Positions 1-5,179 of a stretch of DNA of 9,676 nt are shown one piece after another (the stretch's first letter is position 1; each line of letters opens with the position of its first letter). Under the pieces are notes generated by a model, which saw only the letters and a list, made by a program, of their open reading frames with translations, did not search any database and was not told the DNA's origin. Both the position numbers and the translations under genes were made by a program. Source of the stretch: JALYGJ01 sp036558545 (GTDB lineage: Bacteria; Chloroflexota; Limnocylindria; Limnocylindrales; CSP1-4); contig DATBFJ010000035.1 in NCBI GenBank assembly GCA_036558545.1, forward strand, positions 1 to 9,676, written 5' to 3'.

Positions 1-584
1 GGGTATAGGCCTGCGGCCGCGGTATACAACGCGAGTTTGCCAATGGGAATGGGCATCCCGCCTGCGCCCTGGTCGCCGAGACCCAGTATGCGCTCGTTGT
101 CGGTGACGACGATCAAGCGAATGTCTGCGCCATCGGCAGCCTCGTGGAGCACGCGCTCCATGCGCCCGACGTCGTCAGGCGTCAGCCACACGCCCCGCGG
201 GCGTCGCAGGATGTGACTGAACTGTTGGCATGCACGGCCGACCGTCGGCGTGTAGACGATCGGGACGAACTCCTCGAGATTCTCCCCGAGCAATCGGTAG
301 AACAGCGTCTCATTGCGGTCCTGGAGTGCCGCAAGGCCGATGTAGCGCTCGAGGTCATCGCCCTTGCGACGGACGTGCTCGAGCTCCAAGGCCACCTGCT
401 CGTCGATGGTGCTGATACGGGCGGGCAGCAGTCCGCGCACACCGAGTGAGTCGCGCTCCTCGTCGCTGAAGGCCGTGTCCTTGTTGAGCAGTCGGTGCCC
501 TATGAGCTGGCGGCCACGCAACTGGACGTCCACCTTGTCCACCGTGGCCAGGGGAGTCTGCGGTTGCGTCTCGGCGGTAACCAT
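1..584 (-). CDS. NAD(P)-dependent malic enzyme, N-terminal part (cut by left edge)
   Basis: Malic enzyme oxidatively decarboxylates malate to pyruvate and CO2 with reduction of NAD(P), linking the TCA cycle to pyruvate in the cytoplasm. The window shows 194 complete codons of the N-terminal domain. Diagnostic stretches are ERYIGLAALQDRNETLFYRL (79-98), the catalytic-tyrosine motif VYTPTVG (Tyr111), RGVWLTPDD (130-138), and ERILGLGDQGAGGMPIP followed by GKLALYT, whose Lys183 corresponds to the catalytic lysine of the family. This identifies the large (about 550-aa) animal/plant/E. coli SfcA-type enzyme rather than the short MaeB type; the NAD-binding domain lies off the left edge. ATG at 584-582 was chosen; a GTG sits directly before it (587-585). 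No Shine-Dalgarno is seen. The gene diverges from the eRF1-like gene at 712. Cofactor preference cannot be read from this part. Family assignment is firm. Confidence 0.93.
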   Translation of the reverse strand, partial: MVTAETQPQTPLATVDKVDVQLRGRQLIGHRLLNKDTAFSDEERDSLGVRGLLPARISTIDEQVALELEHVRRKGDDLERYIGLAALQDRNETLFYRLLGENLEEFVPIVYTPTVGRACQQFSHILRRPRGVWLTPDDVGRMERVLHEAADGADIRLIVVTDNERILGLGDQGAGGMPIPIGKLALYTAAAGLY

Positions 585-622
585 CACGACGAAGCATTGA
601 TCGAGCGGCGGACGACGCGAAG

Positions 623-657
623 GGCCGTTTGGCACGGACTGTCGACGTCCAACGGCC
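623..657. promoter_or_regulatory. Interrupted inverted repeat between divergent malic enzyme and eRF1-like genes
   Basis: GGCCGTT (623-629) is matched by AACGGCC (651-657). Allowing two single-base bulges, the pairing continues inward with GG/CC and ACG/CGT, giving about 12 pairs around a 9-nt loop that contains the palindrome GTCGAC. It lies in the 127-bp divergent gap, about 40 bp from the malic enzyme start and 55 bp from the eRF1-like start, so it could be an operator or an mRNA leader hairpin. I see no convincing -10/-35 pair on either strand in this gap. Function is inferred from position only. Confidence 0.35.
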
Positions 658-700
658 GATGAAATGCCGTACGCGAGGCGCGACTCTCGTGGCCTGCTCA

Positions 701-705
701 GGGAG
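701..705 (+). promoter_or_regulatory. Shine-Dalgarno sequence deciding the start at 712
   Basis: GGGAG lies 6 nt before the ATG at 712. The reading frame is open upstream to an ATG at 664, but only the 712 start has a ribosome binding site at proper spacing, and the extra 16 residues are not family-like. This favours the 167-aa product. Confidence 0.6.
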
Positions 706-711
706 ACAGAG

Positions 712-1215
712 ATGGGCGATGGATCAACGACGGTTGCCACTCGACAGCCACCAGCGCGGCCGCGCCCGGCCGTGCTGGCGACGCTGGTATGGATCGACTC
801 GCGCCAGGCATACGTAATTCGCTGGAGCCAGGGCACGGCGAAAGTCCGCCGCTACGAGTCGGATGTTCCTGTCCATCGACACAGCACCGGATCGGACGGC
901 TCGGCCCCGCAGGACGAGGTCGAGGGACGCCGGCTCGAACATCTGGCGCGCTTCGTGGATTCGATTGCGGATCTCATTCCCGCTGGCGACGACCTCTTCG
1001 TAATCGGCCCTGGAACCGTCCACGAGCAGCTCGCACAGAAGGTGCAACTTGCCGATGGACGCACACGACGTTCGCGACAACTGGCATGTCACAACGCAGG
1101 TCCAATGACCGAGCGCCAGATGGTCGCCGAGCTGAGGGCGGCGATCGGCGCTGAGGCCCCCCGCAAACACGCCCGGCGACGGGCGGACAGACGAGACAGG
1201 ATCGACAGGAGCTGA
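712..1215 (+). CDS. eRF1/VLRF1-like (baeRF-type) small protein, possible ribosome-associated factor
   Basis: The 167-aa product resembles the bacterial single-domain relatives of eRF1/Pelota domain 2 that are often annotated as 'translational machinery protein' or 'host attachment protein'. Visible hallmarks are an opening strand LVWIDSRQAYVIRW (25-38), where the family has a V-W-I-D-x-x-x-A start; a charged loop with His (54-60); a helix ending in a catalytic-looking DLFVIGPGTVHEQLAQ segment (94-108); and a closing segment with HNAGPMTERQMVAELRAAIG (127-146). No GGQ tripeptide of classical release factors is present. The last 17 residues are strongly basic (RKHARRRADRR from 151), which could bind RNA or ribosome. 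It starts at a good Shine-Dalgarno and its stop is 2 bp from the next ATG, so it is co-transcribed with the cPGS-like GTPase. The fold assignment is from remembered family pattern, and the biochemical role is unknown. Confidence 0.6.
   Translation: MGDGSTTVATRQPPARPRPAVLATLVWIDSRQAYVIRWSQGTAKVRRYESDVPVHRHSTGSDGSAPQDEVEGRRLEHLARFVDSIADLIPAGDDLFVIGPGTVHEQLAQKVQLADGRTRRSRQLACHNAGPMTERQMVAELRAAIGAEAPRKHARRRADRRDRIDRS
1207..1211 (+). promoter_or_regulatory. Shine-Dalgarno for the cPGS-like gene, inside the previous gene
   Basis: AGGAG lies 6 nt before ATG 1218 and overlaps the last codons of the upstream gene. With a 2-bp intergenic gap this indicates coupled translation of the two proteins. Confidence 0.65.
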
Positions 1216-1217
1216 AG

Positions 1218-2561
1218 ATGGAGCGCAAGCGTGTCGTGATCATGGGCGCCGCAGGTCGGGACTTCCACGACTTCAACGTCGTCTATCGGATGGATCCGGC
1301 CTACGAGGTCGTCGCATTCACGGCGACACAGATCCCTGGCATCGCCGATCGGACCTATCCGGTCGAGCTCGCAGGCCCGTTGTATCGATCTGCGATTCCG
1401 ATCCTGCCTGAAGCGGATCTCGAGCACATCATCCGCGAACAGGACGTGGATCTCGTCGTCTTCGCTTACAGCGATGTCAGTTACGCCACGGTGATGCACG
1501 CCGCGTCACGCGCGATGGCCGCGGGTGCGGACTTCGAGCTGCTCGGCCCGCGCGCAACGATGATCCCATCGACCAAGCCGGTCATCGCCGTGGGAGCGAC
1601 GCGCACCGGGTGCGGCAAGAGCCAGACGACGCGCTTCATCGCCTCGATCGTCGACCGCTACGGCCTCGAGCCGGTCGTGATCCGCCACCCAATGCCCTAT
1701 GGCGATCTTGTTGCACAGCGCGTTCAGCGCTACACCAACTTCGAGGATCTCGATCGCTACCAGACGACGATCGAAGAACGCGAGGAATACGAGCCGCACA
1801 TCGATGCCGGCCACACTGTGTACGCCGGGGTGGACTACGCAGCCATCCTGTCGCAGGCCGAGGAAGAGGCCGACGTAATCCTCTGGGATGGCGGCAACAA
1901 CGACTTCCCGTTCTACGTGCCGGACCTATTCGTCGTCGTCGCCGATCCACTGCGGCCAGGCACCGAGTCGAGCTATCACCCCGGCGAACTGAACGTCCGT
2001 ATGGCCGACGTGCTGATCATCAACAAGGTCGACAGCGCAGAGCCTGCGGCGGTCATTGGTCTGGAAACCTCGCTACGCGAGCTGAACCCAACGGCTCCGA
2101 TCTTGCTCGCGGAGTCGACCGTTGCCCTCCAGGGAGGCTCGGTCGCCGGCAAGCGAGTGGTCGTCGTCGAGGATGGCCCGACTCTTACTCATGGAGAAAT
2201 GACGTTTGGTGCCGGCGTGGTGGCCGCGCGCCGAGCCGGTGCTCAGCTTGTCGATCCGCGGCCGTTCGCGATCGGATCGATCAAGAACGTCCTGGCCAAG
2301 TATCCCAAGCTGGATTCGCTTGTCCCGGCGATGGGCTACGGGCCCGATCAGGTGAACGAACTCCAGGCCACGCTCAACGCCTGCGATGCCGACATGGTTC
2401 TGGCGGCCACCCCAATCGATATCACTCGCGTGATGACACTCGACAAACCCGTCGTACGCGTTCGTTACGACCTGAAGCAGGTCGGCGGCACACCGCTCGA
2501 AGAACTGCTTGCCCCGATCGTTACCCAGGCTCACCGAGGGATCGCAGCTCCCGTCGGTTGA
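1218..2561 (+). CDS. Cyclic 2,3-diphosphoglycerate synthetase-like P-loop GTPase
   Basis: The 447-aa protein belongs to the predicted GTPase family of archaeal cyclic 2,3-diphosphoglycerate synthetase (cPGS), which uses ATP to cyclise 2,3-diphosphoglycerate in thermophilic methanogens. Residues 1-115 form a Rossmann-like N-domain (VVIMGAAGRDFHDFN near 6-20; VVFAYSDVSY near 80-89). A Walker A P-loop GATRTGCGKSQTTR starts at 126. A Walker B-like VILWDGGNNDFPFY covers 220-233, and an NKVD nucleotide-specificity motif (269-272) supports G-protein-like binding. The C-terminal part carries HGEMTFGAG (325-333) and ends in a KQVGG segment typical of the family. Length matches the family (about 440-460). 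It is the second gene of an operon with the eRF1-like gene. Most bacterial homologues have no demonstrated cPGS activity, so the true substrate here is unknown; I assign family, not reaction. Confidence 0.85.
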   Translation: MERKRVVIMGAAGRDFHDFNVVYRMDPAYEVVAFTATQIPGIADRTYPVELAGPLYRSAIPILPEADLEHIIREQDVDLVVFAYSDVSYATVMHAASRAMAAGADFELLGPRATMIPSTKPVIAVGATRTGCGKSQTTRFIASIVDRYGLEPVVIRHPMPYGDLVAQRVQRYTNFEDLDRYQTTIEEREEYEPHIDAGHTVYAGVDYAAILSQAEEEADVILWDGGNNDFPFYVPDLFVVVADPLRPGTESSYHPGELNVRMADVLIINKVDSAEPAAVIGLETSLRELNPTAPILLAESTVALQGGSVAGKRVVVVEDGPTLTHGEMTFGAGVVAARRAGAQLVDPRPFAIGSIKNVLAKYPKLDSLVPAMGYGPDQVNELQATLNACDADMVLAATPIDITRVMTLDKPVVRVRYDLKQVGGTPLEELLAPIVTQAHRGIAAPVG

Positions 2562-2568
2562 GACTCAA

Positions 2569-2598
2569 GGCGCCGCGCCGCAGGGGCGGCGCGGCGCC
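2569..2598 (+). terminator. Perfect 13-bp GC hairpin after the cPGS-like gene
   Basis: The left arm 2569-2581 (GGCGCCGCGCCGC) pairs without mismatch with the right arm 2586-2598 around the loop AGGG. It begins 8 bp after the stop codon. There is no T tract after it, so it is either a non-canonical intrinsic terminator common in high-GC bacteria or a 3'-end stabiliser. It separates the two-gene operon from the promoter of the next gene. Confidence 0.65.
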
Positions 2599-2631
2599 CC
2601 TCGAACGGACTGAGGATGGCACCAGGCAATC

Positions 2632-2637
2632 TATGAT
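2632..2637 (+). promoter_or_regulatory. -10 element TATGAT of a probable leaderless promoter
   Basis: TATGAT matches TATAAT at 5 of 6 positions and lies 6 nt before the GTG start at 2644, where transcription would begin. No Shine-Dalgarno precedes that GTG. No good -35 is visible at 16-18 bp spacing. This implies a leaderless mRNA for the SpoIIAA-like gene. Confidence 0.5.
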
Positions 2638-2643
2638 CGTCGA

Positions 2644-3000
2644 GTGATTACCGCACTGACCGATCTGCCCGCCGGCGTGATCGGATTCGAGATAACCGGC
2701 AAGCTCGAGGCGCAGGACTATTCGAAGGTGCTGCAGCCGGCGATCGACAGAGCCTCATCGTCAGGTGATGTCAGGATCGTGATCGTCATTCGCGATTTCC
2801 AGGGAATGTCCGGTGGAGCGTTCTGGCAGGACATGGAGATGGGCACTCACAACTGGCACAAGTGGAAGAAGATCGCCCTCGTCAGCGACATCGATTGGAT
2901 GGTCCACGTCGCAGGACTGCTCGGCTGGATGTCCCCCGGCGAGTTGAAGACCTTCCCGCTCGCCGAGCGGGCAGCCGCAGCGGCGTGGGCCGCCGCCTGA
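2644..3000 (+). CDS. SpoIIAA-like (STAS-superfamily) protein
   Basis: This 118-aa protein fits the SpoIIAA-like family (Pfam SpoIIAA-like, related to STAS domains). Visible features are an opening strand VIGFEITGKLEAQDYSKVL (12-30), where G-K-L-x-x-x-D-Y is the usual signature; a central strand VRIVIVIRDFQGMSGGAFW (43-61); KWKKIALVSDIDWM (73-86); and a closing LKTFPLAERAAAAAW (101-115), matching the family's F-x-x-x-x-x-x-A-x-x-W end. These proteins may bind small hydrophobic ligands or partner proteins; no specific role is established. The start is GTG 2644, placed by homology and by the -10 at 2632. The ATG at 2633 is out of frame and closes after four codons. The stop is 6 bp from that of the converging ABC permease gene. 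Confidence 0.82.
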   Translation: MITALTDLPAGVIGFEITGKLEAQDYSKVLQPAIDRASSSGDVRIVIVIRDFQGMSGGAFWQDMEMGTHNWHKWKKIALVSDIDWMVHVAGLLGWMSPGELKTFPLAERAAAAAWAAA

Positions 3001-3006
3001 GCAGAG

Positions 3007-3810
3007 TCAGGGGGCGGTTACGTCCCGTCGTGTAACGACTGCCGTGCCCACGACAATCAGCACCAGCGATGTCAGAGCCAGGGCGGCAAGCCGCCACGGT
3101 TCAGTCGGATTCTCAAGAGGGTTGCCGCCCAATGCCCAATTCCACGGCGAGATGACCGCCCACGGTTTGAGCAGCTCAGCGACCGGAAACAGCGCCGCGA
3201 CCAGGTAGCCACCGATCAGCAGTCCGATTCCAACCGCGAGGACCAGCGATGGACGCGCCGCCAGGCAGGCGACCAGGTAGGCGACGCTCCCGAACAACGC
3301 CGCCAGCAGGCCACACAGGACCGCTGTCGCAATGACATAGCCCGGCTGAATCGAAACGTCGAGCAGCGCGTCCGCGACGACCTGAACCACGATGGTCGTG
3401 ACGATGATGAGAAGCAGTGCCACCATGCACGCCACCAGGCGGGCGACGAAGAGCCCGCGACGATCGATGGCCTGTGCCAGGAACAGCTCCATTCGCCCAG
3501 CGGACTCGTCGGAAGCGGTCTGGCCGTTGACGAGCGCGACTGCCGCGATGCTGAACAACAGCGGCACCAGCAGCTCGTACAGGTTGCCGCGCAAAAATCC
3601 GGCCGGCGAACCGAAATCCTGCAGGCCGAATGCCTGGATAACGGGCTGGGGCAGAGAGTCGATCGCCTGCGATATACCGGATGCACCGCGGAAAGCGGGC
3701 CAGAATGCCATCGTGGCGACCACGGCGGCGCCCAGGGCCACGCACCACCAGAAAGCGGCTCGGCGCACCGCTACCCCGGCCGCTTTGGCGACCGCCATCT
3801 CAGCGTTCAT
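3007..3810 (-). CDS. ABC-2 type transporter permease
   Basis: This is the membrane subunit of an ABC exporter, 267 aa. Hydrophobic segments at about 20-38, 79-96, 122-146, 157-183, 188-210 and 240-259 give six membrane helices, the ABC-2 pattern. Between helices 2 and 3 lies DESAGRMELFLAQAIDRR (101-118), which matches the cytoplasmic E-x-x-x-G-x-x-E-x-x-L-x-x-P/A-x-x-R element conserved in NatB/BcrB-like permeases. The ATG at 3810 overlaps the stop of the ATPase gene as ATGA, so translation is coupled. The frame is open 31 codons further upstream, but that extension lies inside the ATPase gene and is not membrane-like. The substrate cannot be told; a MarR-type repressor encoded next door suggests a drug or small organic compound. 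Confidence 0.88.
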   Translation of the reverse strand: MNAEMAVAKAAGVAVRRAAFWWCVALGAAVVATMAFWPAFRGASGISQAIDSLPQPVIQAFGLQDFGSPAGFLRGNLYELLVPLLFSIAAVALVNGQTASDESAGRMELFLAQAIDRRGLFVARLVACMVALLLIIVTTIVVQVVADALLDVSIQPGYVIATAVLCGLLAALFGSVAYLVACLAARPSLVLAVGIGLLIGGYLVAALFPVAELLKPWAVISPWNWALGGNPLENPTEPWRLAALALTSLVLIVVGTAVVTRRDVTAP

Positions 3811-4709
3811 TGTGTGACCGGTGCCGTGTAGAGGTCGAGGAAAGCATCCTCGAGATCCGGCTCCTCGACGAGAATCGATGCGACGCGATGCTTCACGAGG
3901 CATTGCAGCAGGGGCTGCACCGATCCGGTCAGCACAGCTGTGAGACGGCCGTCATCCATGCGCACCTCGGCAAGACCGGCTATCCCGGCAAACTCGTCGA
4001 CCGAGGGCTGGTCCTCGAACCAGACCTCGACACGCTGGCGGGCGCTGCGCCGCAGCTCGTCGACCGTCCCGCTAGCTACGACTTTGCCCGAGCGCAACAC
4101 TGCCACTCGATCCGCTATGTGCTGCACTTCGCTGAGCACGTGCGACGAGAGGAACGTTGTCGCTCCTCGAGCCTTGGCCTCGCGGACCAGGACCAGGAAT
4201 TCGCGCTGCATCAGCGGGTCGAGGCCACTCGTCGGTTCGTCGAGTATGAGCAGGTCCGCATTGGATGCGAATGCCAAGAGCAGCGCAATCTTTCGGCGGT
4301 TGCCGGTGGATAGGCTGCGGATTGGCCGCTCCATATCGATTGTCAGGCGCTCGACCAACTGGTGCTGGCGCCCAACCTCGAAGCCGCCGCGCATCTCTCC
4401 AATGGTCGCTGCCAACTGAGCGCCCGTCATCCGCTCGGGCAGTCGCAGCTCGCCGGGAACGTAGGCAATGCGCTTGCGCACCGCGACGCCGTCGTGCACC
4501 AGGTCCACGCCAAACGCGGTCATACGACCAGCCGTCGGCGCGAGGAGCCCAAGGACGCAGCGGATCGTCGTGCTCTTGCCAGCGCCGTTGGGCCCCAGGA
4601 ACCCGAAGACCTCGCCGGCGCGGATGTCGAGATCGATGCCACGCACGGCCTCGACACTCCCCCCGTACCGCTTTACGAGACCTTCGATATTCAGTACCGA
4701 CTCAGCCAC
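3807..4709 (-). CDS. ABC transporter ATP-binding protein (exporter type)
   Basis: The 300-aa ATPase subunit of a two-gene exporter. Motifs in order: Walker A GPNGAGKST (39-47), a signature motif in the variant form LSTGNRRK (133-140) instead of LSGGQ, Walker B LLILDEPTSGLDP (153-165) and the switch histidine SSH (H190). Residues 225-300 form the C-terminal extension of the BcrA/NatA/drug-export group, ending in PDLEDAFLDLYT (284-295). The start is GTG at 4709, exactly 7 nt after a -10-like TAAACT on the minus strand, with no Shine-Dalgarno, so it is probably leaderless. A -35-like TTCACA (4746-4741) lies 18 bp upstream of the hexamer and covers the marR start. It is read divergently from marR and shares its operator. 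The exported substrate is unknown. Confidence 0.92.
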   Translation of the reverse strand: MAESVLNIEGLVKRYGGSVEAVRGIDLDIRAGEVFGFLGPNGAGKSTTIRCVLGLLAPTAGRMTAFGVDLVHDGVAVRKRIAYVPGELRLPERMTGAQLAATIGEMRGGFEVGRQHQLVERLTIDMERPIRSLSTGNRRKIALLLAFASNADLLILDEPTSGLDPLMQREFLVLVREAKARGATTFLSSHVLSEVQHIADRVAVLRSGKVVASGTVDELRRSARQRVEVWFEDQPSVDEFAGIAGLAEVRMDDGRLTAVLTGSVQPLLQCLVKHRVASILVEEPDLEDAFLDLYTAPVTQ

Positions 4710-4716
4710 GCCAGAC

Positions 4717-4734
4717 AGTTTACCTGTGTAAACT
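4717..4734. promoter_or_regulatory. MarR operator overlapping two mirror-image -10 elements
   Basis: AGTTTAC (4717-4723), CTGT, GTAAACT (4728-4734): a perfect palindrome with 7-bp arms, 18 bp in all, a normal size for a MarR-dimer site. TAAACT in each arm also serves as a -10 hexamer, on the plus strand 4729-4734 (marR) and on the minus strand 4722-4717 (ABC ATPase). On both sides 7 nt separate the hexamer from a GTG start codon (4742 and 4709). The centre of the palindrome and the midpoint of the two start codons coincide at 4725.5. A bound repressor would block both promoters. Confidence 0.75.
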
Positions 4735-4741
4735 AACTTGT

Positions 4742-5179
4742 GTGAAACATTCTGCCACGTCGTCCGCTTCCGTCAACGCCCTCGAGCGGATTGTCGTGGC
4801 ATCGGTCGCAATCACCGCGCGCGCGCTTTCGGATGTCGCGCCGGAGCTGACGCTCGTCCAGTGGCGTGTTCTCGTTCTGATAGATCGACCCGGAGGCCTG
4901 ACGGTGGGGGCGATCGCGGCTGAGCTCGAATCGAAGATTGCCGCGGTCAGCCGATTGCTTGGGCGTCTGCGATCGCGCGGACTCATTGACACCCGTCGCG
5001 ATCTCACGGATGCCCGACTCGTCTACGTCTCGCTGACCGACGCCGGGATGGACCTCAGGACCAGGGTGCTTGATCGACGACGCGACGATCTCTTGGCTGC
5101 CCTCGACCAGGGACATCTGCCTGCCAATGCGCCGCAGACCATCGAGGGTCTTGCGGGCGTTCTCGAGACCGTCGCTTGA
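4742..5179 (+). CDS. MarR-family transcriptional regulator (exporter/ClC locus)
   Basis: A 145-aa winged-helix repressor. It opens with the dimerisation helix (about 11-35), then ELTLVQWRVLVLI (35-47), the usual L-T-x-x-Q-W-x-x-L core helix. The helix-turn-helix spans about 53-82 (LTVGAIAAELESKIAAVSRL... LRSRGLI), and the wing is RRDLTDARLVYVSLTDAG (85-102), with the D-x-R-x-x-x-V-x-L-T-x-x-G signature. Length is typical. GTG 4742 was chosen: it is the first possible start after the shared promoter, and the long upstream reading frame runs antisense through the ABC gene. Its own promoter lies in the palindrome, predicting autorepression. The stop overlaps the TTG start of the ClC gene (TTGA), so the two are one operon. 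The ligand is unknown. Confidence 0.9.
   Translation: MKHSATSSASVNALERIVVASVAITARALSDVAPELTLVQWRVLVLIDRPGGLTVGAIAAELESKIAAVSRLLGRLRSRGLIDTRRDLTDARLVYVSLTDAGMDLRTRVLDRRRDDLLAALDQGHLPANAPQTIEGLAGVLETVA

Noticed and set aside
664..711. Earlier ATG for the eRF1-like protein
   Set aside because: No ribosome binding site at 664, whereas GGGAG sits 6 nt before ATG 712.
1610..2647. 345-codon open frame inside the cPGS-like gene
   Set aside because: It is a +2-shifted shadow of the cPGS-like gene, very rich in Arg, Pro and Gly, with no family pattern. The real gene has clear GTPase motifs.
4265..4741. Upstream extension of the marR reading frame
   Set aside because: It runs antisense through the ABC ATPase gene, is low-complexity Arg-rich, and lies before the promoter; GTG 4742 is the natural start.
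4710..5175. Fluoride riboswitch ahead of the ClC gene
   Set aside because: The ClC start overlaps the marR stop, so there is no untranslated leader, and the protein has the GREGP/GIFGP motifs of ordinary ClC rather than of CLC-F.
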